NCBI GenBank assembly: GCA_035503615.1 | Contig: DATJTI010000005.1 | Location: 1-64,000, forward strand | Length of the DNA: 64,000 nt | Source: AP-15 sp035503615 | Lineage (GTDB): Bacteria > Pseudomonadota > Alphaproteobacteria > ATCC43930 > CGMCC-115725 | Direction: 5' to 3' | Shown here: piece after piece, positions 42,686 through 50,998 of the stretch | How positions within the stretch are numbered: position 1 is the first letter of the stretch | Layout of the letters: each line of letters opens with the position of its first letter | Position numbers and translations under genes: made by a program | Notes under the pieces: model-generated | Seen by the model: only the letters and a program-made list of their open reading frames with translations | Databases searched by the model: none | What the model was told of the DNA's origin: nothing

Positions 42686-43375
42686 CTACGCAGCGCGGCG
42701 GCGGCCGAAGCAACCCAGACCGATAAGAGCAGTGCCGAGGATCACGAATGAGGCAGGCTCCGGGACGGCGCTCCTGGTGCGCATATTGTCGAATTCGAAA
42801 TTGAGGTCCGAGGTGCTGAAGACCACTTGGTTGTAGGTGCCGCCCGCGAAAGAGAAGTCTGCGTATTCGTTGGAACCGGTCGACGTTTGACTGCCGTCGC
42901 CGCCATCGGCGGAAATGCCACCGGTGAACGAGTCGATCAGGGTCCCGTCATCGTAGAAGGAGATCGTATTGTACGTATCCATCGACCCCCAATAGAACCC
43001 GAAATAGTCTTGCGGAGCGCTCAATGTCAGCGTGTCCGATGCGCTGGTGATCGGCCCACTCGGCGGATTGTAGGCGACCGCGTAGAATGCGGTGCTATCG
43101 CCCAGCGGCGCTGCGTAGAGGCCCGAATCTGCATCGCCGGCACCGACGACACCGCCCCCGGGTTCGGTGCCGGTCACCGGCATGAACCCGGAAGGCTGGT
43201 CGCCGGGGGTCACCGAATCGAAAGTCTGCAGCACGGTCCCGGCCGGCGTGGCGGTGCCGGAGGCGAGATCGCTGCCGGGGGTCAAGGTGACGGTGATCGT
43301 CGTGGCGTGGACGGCGGTGGCGGCCATCAGTGCCAGGGCCATGGCACTTGACAGAAGTATCGGCCGGCGAGGCAT
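42686..43375 (-). CDS. PEP-CTERM sorting domain protein
   Basis: A 229-residue exported protein: signal peptide residues 1-26 (ALALMAATAVHA), Gly/Asp/Thr-rich body, and a PEP-CTERM signal VPEPASFVILGTALIGLG followed by FGRRR. Bodies of this type (SDLNFEFDNMR) belong to a common family in PEP-CTERM species. GAGGAGCAGG before ATG; a longer frame upstream is not needed. A sigma-54 type promoter lies about 60 bases upstream, as expected for genes under the PrsK/PrsR system in other bacteria. Confidence 0.9.
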   Translation of the reverse strand: MPRRPILLSSAMALALMAATAVHATTITVTLTPGSDLASGTATPAGTVLQTFDSVTPGDQPSGFMPVTGTEPGGGVVGAGDADSGLYAAPLGDSTAFYAVAYNPPSGPITSASDTLTLSAPQDYFGFYWGSMDTYNTISFYDDGTLIDSFTGGISADGGDGSQTSTGSNEYADFSFAGGTYNQVVFSTSDLNFEFDNMRTRSAVPEPASFVILGTALIGLGCFGRRRAA

Positions 43376-43401
43376 CTTCCTGCTCCTCGTATAAATGGAA
43401 A

Positions 43402-43417
43402 CAACCCAGAAGGGTTG
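43402..43417 (-). promoter_or_regulatory. Hairpin in the PEP-CTERM gene leader
   Basis: CAACCC and GGGTTG form a perfect 6-bp stem with a four-base loop, between the sigma-54 promoter and the start codon. Possibly a leader stabiliser; effect unknown. Confidence 0.4.
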
Positions 43418-43435
43418 ATCTTCCTTTTTCAACAC

Positions 43436-43450
43436 GCATTTTTTGTGCCA
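43436..43450 (-). promoter_or_regulatory. Sigma-54 (RpoN) type promoter
   Basis: Read on the minus strand, TGGCACAAAAAATGC has GG and GC exactly 10 bases apart, as required for -24/-12 sigma-54 promoters (TGGCAC-N5-TTGC). It lies about 60 bases before the PEP-CTERM ATG, with an AT-rich leader between. RpoN control of PEP-CTERM genes is known. Confidence 0.6.
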
Positions 43451-43631
43451 CGCGCCTCTTTGCGAGAGTTATCATTGGTTTAGCCGAGAATGGTCGAGGC
43501 GACAGAGCCGTCACCACGGGAATTTGTAAAAAAAGCCGACAGCAGAATTTACTATGTTTGCCGAGCTCTTCAGGTCACCGGGGTATTGTCTCAATATGAT
43601 GTCCTGTTCCAGCGCATTACTTTTCGTCCTT
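43451..43631. other. Intergenic stretch, AT-rich, no gene
   Basis: Part of a 515-base gap between divergent genes. No credible frame or RNA is seen. Local AT content is above the window average, suggesting promoter or enhancer-binding DNA for the sigma-54 promoter. Confidence 0.45.
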
Positions 43632-43679
43632 GCTGAGACCGGGGCTGAGACCGGGGCTGAGACCGGGGCTGAGACCGGG
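43632..43679. repeat. 12-bp tandem repeat, four perfect copies
   Basis: GCTGAGACCGGG occurs four times without mismatch. All copies are identical, so expansion is recent or maintained. Not a CRISPR: no spacers. Confidence 0.92.
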
Positions 43680-43680
43680 T

Positions 43681-43692
43681 GGAAAATTTTCC
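43681..43692. promoter_or_regulatory. Perfect 12-bp palindrome GGAAAATTTTCC
   Basis: A fully symmetric AT-rich site stands alone in GC-rich DNA, one base after the 12-bp repeats and about 200 bases before the acyltransferase-like gene. It could bind a dimeric regulator; no partner is known. Confidence 0.35.
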
Positions 43693-43890
43693 GACGGGAG
43701 TGCTGTGCCACGCTCGCCGGCATCGGCATGCGGGACCGGCATCGACACGCAGGACCGGGTGGCAAGGTCGCGGTTTGGGCTCCGCGGCGGCGAGGCGAGG
43801 GCGCTCCGACCCGGTTGCGTCGGAACCGTGGCGCGCCCGATCCTCGCGTGGCACAATCACCGCGGCGCTAGGGGCGCAGGAGACCGAGGC

Positions 43891-44970
43891 ATGTCCGCTA
43901 CCGTCGCATCACCAGCCCGAGATCTCGGAACCGTCTTGGACCGGAAATTCTCGATCCAGGACTTTCGCCTGCAGAACGGCACGGTCATGCCTGCCGTCGA
44001 CATCGCTTACGAGACCTATGGCCGACTCGCCGGCGATGGCCGCAACGCGGTGCTGATCACCCACGGCTATACGAGCAGCCATCATGCCGCCGGCCGCAAC
44101 CCGGCAAACGGCAACCAGCCGGGGTCGTGGGACGGGCTGATCGGGCCGGGCAAGGCGATCGACACCGACAAGCTCTTTGTCGTCGCCTCGAACATGCTGG
44201 GCTCGTCCTACGGTTCGACCAACGGGGCGAGCCTCGACCCGCGCACCGGCAAGCCCTATGGTCCGGATTTTCCGGCGATCACCGTGCGCGATATCGTCGC
44301 CGCGCAAAAGCAGCTGCTCGACGGCCTCGGGGTGCGCCATCTCGTCGCCGTCGCCGGCCCGTCCTATGGCGGCTACCAGGCGTTTCAATGGGCCGTCGCC
44401 TATCCCCTGATGATGGATGCGATCGTCGCCGTGGTGACGGCACCGCAAGCCCGCAACGCCGATGAGCGGCTGGCCGAACTCGAAGCGCGGCTCGCCACCG
44501 ATCCGCAGTGGAATGGCGGCCGCTATTACGACCGGGGCGGAGCCAAGACCGCGCTGACCGAACTGCGCTACGACACGATGATCGGGTATGGCTATAGCGA
44601 GCAGCTCGCCGGGCGCTATCCGGACAAGGCCGAGCGCGAGCAGGTGATCCGCCGGCTCGCCGCCGATTGGGCGCGCAACTGGGACGCGAACTCGCTGGTA
44701 ATCCTGCGCCGGGCGACGATCGGGTTCGACACGGTCAAGGACTTCGCCAAGATCCGGGCGAAGATCCTCTATGTGCTGTGCCGCACCGACAAATTGTTTC
44801 CGCCGGCGATCGCACCCCAAACCATGAAGGATCTCGCCGCCGCCGGGGTGGACGCGCGCTATTTCGAGATCGACAGCGAGCTCGGCCATTCCGCGAGCGG
44901 CCCCGAGCATGCCAAATGGTCGCCGGTGCTGCGCGAATTTCTGGCCCCCGTGGTCGCTGCCCTCGACTAG
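43891..44970 (+). CDS. Homoserine O-acetyltransferase-like alpha/beta hydrolase
   Basis: A 359-residue alpha/beta-hydrolase fold protein of the MetX-like group. Catalytic Ser158 lies in AGPSYGGYQAF; Asp (CRTDKLFPP) and His (ELGHSASGPEH) complete the triad. The start YETYGRLAGDGRNAVLITHGY follows MetX. Canonical MetX uses GGSMGG around the Ser; the GPSYGG here suggests a non-homoserine substrate or a plain hydrolase, so metX is not assigned. GCAGGAGACC precedes the ATG. No SAM riboswitch upstream. Confidence 0.85.
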   Translation: MSATVASPARDLGTVLDRKFSIQDFRLQNGTVMPAVDIAYETYGRLAGDGRNAVLITHGYTSSHHAAGRNPANGNQPGSWDGLIGPGKAIDTDKLFVVASNMLGSSYGSTNGASLDPRTGKPYGPDFPAITVRDIVAAQKQLLDGLGVRHLVAVAGPSYGGYQAFQWAVAYPLMMDAIVAVVTAPQARNADERLAELEARLATDPQWNGGRYYDRGGAKTALTELRYDTMIGYGYSEQLAGRYPDKAEREQVIRRLAADWARNWDANSLVILRRATIGFDTVKDFAKIRAKILYVLCRTDKLFPPAIAPQTMKDLAAAGVDARYFEIDSELGHSASGPEHAKWSPVLREFLAPVVAALD

Positions 44971-45006
44971 CGCCACCGGTCGCGCGGCGGCCGTCGCAGC
45001 TCGGAG

Positions 45007-45627
45007 GTGAGCCTCTCGGCGGCTCTGGCCGAGGCCATCGTCGCGGTGCTGTCGGCGGCGGGCTATGCCGGCCTCGCCTCACTGATGGCCGCCGAATCGG
45101 CCGGGCTTCCGCTGCCCTCCGAGGTGATCCTGCCGTTCGCCGGGTATCTCGTGTCGCGCGGCGTGCTGAATTTGTGGCTGGTCGCGACGATCGGCGCGCT
45201 CGGCTGCAATCTCGGCTCGGCGATCGCCTACGAGGTCGGGCGGTATGGCGGGCGGCCGGCGATCGAGCGCTGGGGCAGATACGTGCTGCTGACGCGCCGC
45301 GATCTCGAATTGGCCGATCGCTTCTTTGTGCGGTTTGGCGATGTGACCGTGCTGGTCGCGCGGATGCTGCCGGTGGCGCGCACCTATATCGCGCTGCCGG
45401 CCGGCATCGCCCGCATGCCGCGGCTGCGCTTCCAACTCTACACCTTTATCGGCTCCTGGCCTTGGTGCTTGGCACTCGCCGCTACCGGCATGCTGCTCGG
45501 CGAGCGTTGGAGCAGCGCGCCATGGCTCGACCGGGTGTTCCACGGTCTCGATATTGCGATCGCCATTTGCGTCGTGATCGTGCTCGCCCGGTTTGTCTGG
45601 ATGCGTCGCTCGCGGCGCCGCGGGTAA
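45007..45627 (+). CDS. DedA family inner-membrane protein
   Basis: A 206-residue polytopic membrane protein of the DedA/VTT group, linked to undecaprenyl-phosphate or phospholipid flipping. Family marks: ESAGLPLPSEVILPFAGYLVSRG near residue 30, AYEVGRYGG, and FFVRFGDVTVLVARMLPVARTYIALPAGIARM near 105, with the conserved Arg of the R-x-x-P helix. GTG start directly after TCGGAG; the short spacing may limit expression. Stands alone, 36 bases after the hydrolase gene. Confidence 0.88.
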   Translation: MSLSAALAEAIVAVLSAAGYAGLASLMAAESAGLPLPSEVILPFAGYLVSRGVLNLWLVATIGALGCNLGSAIAYEVGRYGGRPAIERWGRYVLLTRRDLELADRFFVRFGDVTVLVARMLPVARTYIALPAGIARMPRLRFQLYTFIGSWPWCLALAATGMLLGERWSSAPWLDRVFHGLDIAIAICVVIVLARFVWMRRSRRRG

Positions 45628-45691
45628 ACAGCAGGCGAGCGTCCCCGCGTGGTCGGGGCCAAGCCGAACCTGGCCTGGCCCCGTCTGCGAT

Positions 45692-45767
45692 TGGCTCCCC
45701 GGGCCGGACTCGAACCAGCGACAAGGCGGTTAACAGCCGCCTGCTCTACCAACTGAGCTACCGGGGA
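45692..45767 (-). tRNA. tRNA-Asn (anticodon GTT)
   Basis: 76 bases including an encoded CCA. Acceptor stem TCCCCGG pairs with CCGGGGA. The D-arm contains AGCTCAGTTGGTAGAGC, the anticodon loop is CTGTTAA (GTT, Asn), and the T-arm has GGTTCGAGTCC. All arms pair. Lies 34 bases downstream of tRNA-Cys on the same strand. Confidence 0.97.
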
Positions 45768-45801
45768 TCAGAGCGCCCGAGCGATCGGACGCGACCCCGC
45801 C

Positions 45802-45875
45802 TGGAGGCCGGAAGCGGAATCGAACCGCTGTACGAGGATTTGCAGTCCTCTGCATAGCCACTCTGCCATCCGGCC
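45802..45875 (-). tRNA. tRNA-Cys (anticodon GCA)
   Basis: 74 bases with encoded CCA. Acceptor GGCCGGA pairs with TCCGGCC, the anticodon loop is CTGCAAA (GCA, Cys), and the T-loop GGTTCGATTCC is present. Upstream member of the two-tRNA pair. Confidence 0.97.
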
Positions 45876-46040
45876 GGTGCCTCGTCATATAGGCGTGCCC
45901 GCGCCGCAGGGTCAAGCAAAGCTCCACGCAAAAAGGGTTAGCGGATGCGCCGCCGATTTGCCCGGGCGCCGCGCGCGGGTTGACAAACGGACCGCCGCGG
46001 CTCAGCAATTCCGGTCGAAACGCACTCCCGTGGAGGAACC

Positions 46041-46940
46041 ATGCTGTCGCCAGCCACGATCGCTGATTATCACCGCGACGGGTTCATCGTGCTGCCCGAA
46101 ATCCTGACTGGGGCCGAGGTCGAGGCGCTGCGCCGGGTGACCGACGGTTTTGTCGAGGGCGCGCGCGCGGTGGCCGCCAACAACGAGGTCTATGATCTCG
46201 AAGAGACGCATTCGCTCGCCGAGCCGCGCGTGCGGCGGATCAAGACGCCGCATCTGCACCACCCGGAATACATGCGCGCCGCGCGCAATCCGAAGATCGT
46301 CGAGGTGCTGAAGGATCTGTGGGGCACGGTGCGGCTCGACACCGGCAAGCTCAACATGAAGTCGGCCGGCTATGGCGCGCCGATCGAATGGCACCAGGAC
46401 TGGGCGTTCTACCCGCACACCAACGAGGACCTCGCCGCGGTCGGGATCATGCTCGACGATTGCGAGATGGATAACGGCCCGATGATGGTGGTCCCCGGCA
46501 GCCATCGCGGCCCGATTTTCGACCATCACGGCCCGGATGGCCGGTTTTGCGGCGCGATTGATCCCGAGAGCTGCGACATCGGCATTTCACGGGCGGTGCC
46601 GTGCCTGGGCAAGGCCGGCTCGATCACCGTGCATCACGTGCGCGCGGTGCATGGCTCGGCGACCAATTTTTCGGGCAGGCCGCGACGCTTTCTGCTGTTT
46701 CAATACCGCGCCGCCGACGCCTGGCCATTGCTCGGCCTCAAGGACGGGATCGAGCGGTTCGACGAGTTGCTGCTGGCGGGCGAGCCGACCCTGTCGCCGC
46801 GGCTCGAACCGTTGCCGGTGCGGCTGCCCTTGCCGCCGGCCGAACACCAGGGTTCGATCTACGAGAACCAGCGCGCCGCGGGACGGCGGTTCTTCACGAC
46901 TGCGGCGGAAGGCGACCGGGTCGCGGTCGCGGCCGAATAG
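46041..46940 (+). CDS. Phytanoyl-CoA dioxygenase (PhyH) family protein
   Basis: A 299-residue 2-oxoglutarate/Fe(II) oxygenase. Iron ligands are His118 and Asp120 (IEWHQDWAF) and His204 (VHGSATNFSG); the following Arg (SGRPRRF) is the likely 2-oxoglutarate partner. The start DYHRDGFIVLPEIL is typical of PhyH. TGGAGGAACC precedes the ATG. PhyH relatives oxidise fatty acyl-CoAs, ectoine or natural products; the substrate is unknown. Followed by tusA-like and alcohol-dehydrogenase genes with short gaps. Confidence 0.9.
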   Translation: MLSPATIADYHRDGFIVLPEILTGAEVEALRRVTDGFVEGARAVAANNEVYDLEETHSLAEPRVRRIKTPHLHHPEYMRAARNPKIVEVLKDLWGTVRLDTGKLNMKSAGYGAPIEWHQDWAFYPHTNEDLAAVGIMLDDCEMDNGPMMVVPGSHRGPIFDHHGPDGRFCGAIDPESCDIGISRAVPCLGKAGSITVHHVRAVHGSATNFSGRPRRFLLFQYRAADAWPLLGLKDGIERFDELLLAGEPTLSPRLEPLPVRLPLPPAEHQGSIYENQRAAGRRFFTTAAEGDRVAVAAE

Positions 46941-46979
46941 GCGCTCCATGCAGGATCGGGGTGCTGGCCGGAGTCGACG

Positions 46980-47228
46980 ATGAGCGAGCATGGTGCGGCG
47001 GTGGATGCCACTCTCGACGCGACGGGGCTCATGTGCCCGCTGCCGGTGCTGAAGGCTCGCCGTGCCTTGAAGCCGCTGCCACCCGGCGCGGTGCTCGAAG
47101 TGCTGGCCACCGACCCGGGTGCGGCCCAGGATTTCGAGCATTTCTGCAGCACGACCGGATGCACGCTGCTCGAAGCGTCGCGGCAACCAGACGGCGTGCT
47201 GCGCTTCCGTTTGAAAAAGCCCGGCTGA
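46980..47228 (+). CDS. tusA: TusA family sulfurtransferase
   Basis: An 82-residue TusA/SirA-type protein. The active Cys19 lies in the signature LMCPLPVLKARRALK (C-P-x-P). It passes persulfide sulfur to tRNA thiolation or molybdenum-cofactor paths. The length is normal. It lies 39 bases after the PhyH gene and 15 before an alcohol dehydrogenase, so probably in one transcript, though no functional link is obvious. Confidence 0.9.
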   Translation: MSEHGAAVDATLDATGLMCPLPVLKARRALKPLPPGAVLEVLATDPGAAQDFEHFCSTTGCTLLEASRQPDGVLRFRLKKPG

Positions 47229-47243
47229 CGCAGTGAGGCCACG

Positions 47244-48404
47244 ATGATCGCGACCATCACGAGCCCGCGTGCGATGGCGATCGGCGGCGGTGCTCTCGCC
47301 GAGTTGCCGGGCGGCCTCAAGCGTTTCGGGCTGAGCCGGCCGCTGATCGTCACCGACCCTTACATCCGCGATTGCGGGATCCTGGAGCGCATGACGGGGC
47401 TGCTCGAGGGCAGCGGGATCCACGGCGAAGTGTTTGCCGACACGGTCGCCGATCCGACGACCGCGGTGGTCGAAACCGGTGTGCGACGGTTCGGCGCGGG
47501 CAGCTTCGACAGCCTCGTGGCACTCGGTGGCGGCAGCTCGATCGACACCGCCAAGGCGATCAGCGTGCTCGCCGCCAATGGCGGCAGGATGCGGGACTAC
47601 AAGGTCCCGAACGACATCCCGAAACCGGGTCTGCCGATCGTCGCGATCCCGACCACCGCCGGCACCGGTTCCGAAGTCACCCGGTTCACCGTGATCAGCG
47701 ACAGCGAGACCGACGAGAAGATGCTGATCGCCGGGCTTGCCTGCTGCCCGCTATTGGCGATCGTCGATTACGAGCTGACACTGTCGATGCCGCTGCGGCT
47801 GACCGCCGATACCGGGCTCGACAGTCTGACCCACGCGATCGAGGCTTATGTCAGCCGGCGCGCCAGCTCCTATACCGACGGGCTTGCGAAAAATGCGATG
47901 GGGCTGATCGCCCGCAATATCCGCGCTGCCTGCGCCGACCCGCAGAACCGGGCGGCGCGCGAAGCGATGATGCTCGGTGCGACGACCGCAGGGATGGCGT
48001 TCTCGAATTCGAGCGTGGCGCTGGTGCACGGAATGAGCCGGCCGATCGGCGCCTTCTTCCACGTGCCGCACGGGTTGTCGAATGCGATGCTGTTGCCGGA
48101 GATCACCGCCTTCTCCGCGCCGGCCGCGCTCGACCGCTACGCCGATTGCGCCCGCGCGATGGGGGTGGCGGAGACGGGCGAAGGCAACCAGGGTGCGGTC
48201 GCGCGCCTGCTCGACGAACTGCGCCGGCTGAACCTCGACCTGGAGGTGCCGAGCCCGCGCGCTTATGGCATCGATGCCCGGCGCTACGAGGAATTGCTGC
48301 CGATCATGGCGAGCCAGGCACTGGCGTCCGGCTCCCCGGCCAACAATCCGCGCGTGCCATCGAGCGACGAGATCATCGCCCTCTACCGCCGGGTTTACTC
48401 GTGA
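47244..48404 (+). CDS. Iron-containing (group III) alcohol dehydrogenase
   Basis: A 386-residue NAD(P)-dependent dehydrogenase. Cofactor motif LGGGSSIDTAKAISVL near residue 92; TTAGTGSEVTRF near 137; iron-site regions DYELTLSMPLRLTADTGLDSLTHAIEAYVS (Asp and His) and HGMSRPIGAFFHVPHG (two His). The pattern is close to those acting on ethanol, 1,3-propanediol or methanol. Same-strand end of the PhyH-TusA-ADH set. The 3' neighbour is convergent. Confidence 0.92.
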   Translation: MIATITSPRAMAIGGGALAELPGGLKRFGLSRPLIVTDPYIRDCGILERMTGLLEGSGIHGEVFADTVADPTTAVVETGVRRFGAGSFDSLVALGGGSSIDTAKAISVLAANGGRMRDYKVPNDIPKPGLPIVAIPTTAGTGSEVTRFTVISDSETDEKMLIAGLACCPLLAIVDYELTLSMPLRLTADTGLDSLTHAIEAYVSRRASSYTDGLAKNAMGLIARNIRAACADPQNRAAREAMMLGATTAGMAFSNSSVALVHGMSRPIGAFFHVPHGLSNAMLLPEITAFSAPAALDRYADCARAMGVAETGEGNQGAVARLLDELRRLNLDLEVPSPRAYGIDARRYEELLPIMASQALASGSPANNPRVPSSDEIIALYRRVYS

Positions 48405-48456
48405 TGGGACTTACTGCCCAGGCCAGGAATTGAGAATATTCTGAGCCGAGGCATCA

Positions 48457-48777
48457 TCACTCCAACTTGATTTCGATGTCGTCGCCGACGACGCGGACCG
48501 GGTAGGTCTTCAGATCTTCGCTGGCCGGCGGATCGAGCACGGCGCCGGTGCGGATGTCGAAACGCGCCGCGTGCAGCGGGCATTCGATCGTCTCGCCGTC
48601 GAGCCAGCCATCGGACAAATTGGCATAGGCATGGGTGCAGATATTGTCGGTGGCGTACAGGCCGTCGCCGGTGTCGTAGAGCGCGATCGATCGGCCGGCG
48701 ATTTCGACGCCGATCACCTCTCCCGGCGCCAGATCGCCACGGCCGGCGGCACGCACCCAGCCCTTGTCTTCGCTCAT
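48457..48777 (-). CDS. Rieske [2Fe-2S] ferredoxin (non-heme dioxygenase type)
   Basis: A 106-residue soluble Rieske protein. Cluster ligands: Cys47/His49 (NICTHAYANLSDG) and Cys66/His69 (IECPLHAARF). Such ferredoxins pass electrons from a reductase to ring-hydroxylating oxygenases, or act alone in redox roles; no oxygenase subunits are near. It is downstream of a stand-alone Lrp sensor gene on the same strand with a 16-base gap. Confidence 0.92.
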   Translation of the reverse strand: MSEDKGWVRAAGRGDLAPGEVIGVEIAGRSIALYDTGDGLYATDNICTHAYANLSDGWLDGETIECPLHAARFDIRTGAVLDPPASEDLKTYPVRVVGDDIEIKLE

Positions 48778-48793
48778 CGGCTCGCCTCGGGAT

Positions 48794-49051
48794 TCAGGGA
48801 GATGAATCTTCGGAAAATGCCTTGAATGCGATGATCGTAAACGTGTCCTTGACGCCGGGCAAGGTCTGCAGCTGCTCGGTCACGAAATGGCCGATGTCCG
48901 CAGTTTCCGGAAGATAAACTTTCATCAGCAGATCGTACTGACCGGAGGTGGAATAGACCTCGGAGACCTGCTCGATGTCATTTACCACCTGGTCGGCGAC
49001 GGCATAAGCCTTGCCAAGTTCGCATTTGACCATGACGAAAATCGTTTTCAT
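48794..49051 (-). CDS. Stand-alone Lrp/AsnC ligand-binding (RAM) domain protein
   Basis: An 85-residue protein containing only the RAM sensor of Lrp/AsnC regulators (FVMVKCELGKAYAVADQVV, then IEQVSEVYSTSGQYDLLMKV), with no helix-turn-helix. Stand-alone RAM proteins bind amino acids and may modulate partner regulators. Probable operon with the Rieske ferredoxin. Confidence 0.85.
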   Translation of the reverse strand: MKTIFVMVKCELGKAYAVADQVVNDIEQVSEVYSTSGQYDLLMKVYLPETADIGHFVTEQLQTLPGVKDTFTIIAFKAFSEDSSP

Positions 49052-49072
49052 CGCGGTCTCCCGGCGGCATCG

Positions 49073-50536
49073 TCAAGGGCGGGCCACGGTCCGCGGCGGC
49101 CGGGCGAGAAAGGCCGGCAGATCATCGCCGAAGCCGACGATCTTGCGATCATCCGCGGCCACCCGCTCGGTCCGCTGCACGCGGCGCGGCTGCGGCGCGC
49201 GCGCGAGGTGCACCGGATTGGCGGTGGCCGGTGATGGCGCCGGTGAGCGTGCGGCCCGTGCCGTGGCGGCCCGTGCTGGGGCTGCCCCCGTGGCGGCCGG
49301 GCGATCGCGACGCGACGATGCCTCCTCGCTGCCGCGCTGCCGCGGGCCGGACGGTGTGCGGCCGGTCGGACGCGAGCCGCGCCCGCGGCGTGCGGAATAA
49401 TCGAGCTCTGCCGGGGCGAGGCCGTCGATCGCCACCAGCGGGACGTCCTTGCCGATCAGCTTGACGATCTCGGCGACCGCCTTGCCATCCTCGGGCGCTG
49501 CCAGCATGAACGAGCGGCCGGACAGGCCGGCCCGCCCGGTACGGCCGATGCGATGGACATAATCCTCGGCATGAACCGGCACGTCGAAACAGAAGACGTG
49601 GCTCATGCCTTTGATGTCGAGCCCGCGTGCGGCAACATCGCTGGCCACCAGAAGGCGGACCTCGCCGTTCTTGAACCGCTCGAGCGTTTCGGTTCGCTTT
49701 GGCTGCGGCATGTCGCCGTGCAGCGCCGCGGCATCGAACCCGTGCCGCGTCAGCGATTTGTACAGGATATCGACATCGCGCTTGCGATTGCAGAAGATCA
49801 GCGCGTTCTTGACGTCTTCGGCGGCAATCAGCCGGCGCAACGCCTCACGCTTGTCCTGCGGTTCGACGATGGCGAGCGATTGGATCACGAGTGCCGCCGG
49901 CGAGGCGGGCGGGGCCACCGACACCTCGACCGGATTGGCCAGAAAGGCATCGGCGAGCTTGCGGATCTCGGCCGGCATCGTCGCCGAGAAGAACAGCGTC
50001 TGCCGGTTCTTCGGCAACAGGCCGACGATCCGCTCGACATCGGGGATAAAGCCCATATCGAGCATCCGGTCGGCTTCGTCGATGACCAGGATCCGGACAT
50101 CGGACAACAAGATTTTGCCCCGCCCCTGCAGGTCGAGCAAGCGGCCGGGGGTCGCGATCAGCACATCGACGCCGCGGTCGAGCTTGCGTTCCTGATCGGC
50201 AAAGCTTTCGCCGCCGATCAACAGCGCCATCGTCAGGCGATGATATTTGCCATAGAGCTCGAACGAGGCGGCCACCTGGGTTGCCAGCTCTCGGGTCGGT
50301 TCGAGGATCAGCGACCGCGGCATCCGCGCCCGCGAGCGGCCTGCCGCCAGCCGGTCGATCATCGGCAACACAAAGCTCGCGGTCTTGCCGGTCCCGGTTT
50401 GGGCGCAGCCCAGCACATCCCGCTCGCTTTTGACATGCGGGATCGCCTGTTCCTGGATCGGGGTGGGGTTCGTATAGCCGGCGTCGGAAACTGCCTGAAG
50501 GACTTCAGGCGACAGGTCAAGTTCAGAAAAATCCAT
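49073..50536 (-). CDS. rhlE: DEAD-box RNA helicase, RhlE type
   Basis: A 487-residue ATP-dependent RNA helicase. Motifs in order: Q motif (GYTNPTPIQEQAIP), I AQTGTGKT, Ia PTRELA, II DEAD (VIDEADRML), III SAT, V SDVAARGLDI, VI HRIGRTGRAG. The tail from about residue 380 is Arg/Gly/Ala-rich and basic, for RNA binding. The start FSELDLSPEVLQAV is typical of RhlE. ATG chosen over an upstream TTG; weak Shine-Dalgarno. With the IF-1 paralogue and cspA-type genes it forms a likely cold-response set. Confidence 0.94.
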   Translation of the reverse strand: MDFSELDLSPEVLQAVSDAGYTNPTPIQEQAIPHVKSERDVLGCAQTGTGKTASFVLPMIDRLAAGRSRARMPRSLILEPTRELATQVAASFELYGKYHRLTMALLIGGESFADQERKLDRGVDVLIATPGRLLDLQGRGKILLSDVRILVIDEADRMLDMGFIPDVERIVGLLPKNRQTLFFSATMPAEIRKLADAFLANPVEVSVAPPASPAALVIQSLAIVEPQDKREALRRLIAAEDVKNALIFCNRKRDVDILYKSLTRHGFDAAALHGDMPQPKRTETLERFKNGEVRLLVASDVAARGLDIKGMSHVFCFDVPVHAEDYVHRIGRTGRAGLSGRSFMLAAPEDGKAVAEIVKLIGKDVPLVAIDGLAPAELDYSARRGRGSRPTGRTPSGPRQRGSEEASSRRDRPAATGAAPARAATARAARSPAPSPATANPVHLARAPQPRRVQRTERVAADDRKIVGFGDDLPAFLARPPRTVARP

Positions 50537-50664
50537 TGAGAAGTTGTAGCCTTTTTGTAACAATTAGTTGCGCATGCGCTTGACGCCTAGATCGGGTCTG
50601 GGCAACGGCATGTCAAACATTTTCTGCTCGCGATCCATGCTGTCAGAACAGGGCAGCACCCCGT

Positions 50665-50934
50665 TTAGCGCCGGCGGTATTGCGGCCGCGGCGCCATCGG
50701 CGGTGCCGCGCGTTCGTCCTTGTGGCGGAAATTGATCCGCCCCTTCGACAGGTCATAGGGCGTCATCTCGACCGTGACCCGGTCGCCGGCGAGGATCCTG
50801 ATGCGATTTTTCTTCATTCGCCCCGACGAATAGGCGAGCGTCTCGTGCCCGTTGTCGAGGCGCACCCGGAAGCGGGCATCGGGCAACAGTTCGAGCACCA
50901 TGCCCTCGAATTCGATCAGGTCTTCCTTGGCCAA
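50665..50934 (-). CDS. infA: Divergent translation initiation factor IF-1 (paralogue) with TTG start
   Basis: An 89-residue S1/OB-fold protein of the IF-1 family. It follows the family through FRVRLDNGHETLAYSSGRMKK and GDRVTVEMTPYDLSKGRINFRHK, then adds a basic tail ending QYRRR; usual IF-1 has about 72 residues. The start is a TTG (LAKEDLIEFEG, read MAKEDL...), with GGAGGAGAG seven bases upstream; no ATG fits. Position between a cold-shock gene and an RNA helicase suits a second, stress-linked IF-1, with a canonical infA likely elsewhere. Confidence 0.88.
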   Translation of the reverse strand: MAKEDLIEFEGMVLELLPDARFRVRLDNGHETLAYSSGRMKKNRIRILAGDRVTVEMTPYDLSKGRINFRHKDERAAPPMAPRPQYRRR

Positions 50935-50998
50935 ACAGCTCTCCTCCCAAAAGCGACGGGGGCACCGCAGCGCCCCCGCACAGATTTTGTTGTCCCCT

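Noticed and set aside
43632..43679. Possible CRISPR array
   Set aside because: The 12-bp copies are contiguous, with no spacers and no cas genes.
43680..43890. SAM riboswitch before the homoserine-acetyltransferase-like gene
   Set aside because: I looked for SAM-II type conserved segments and found none.
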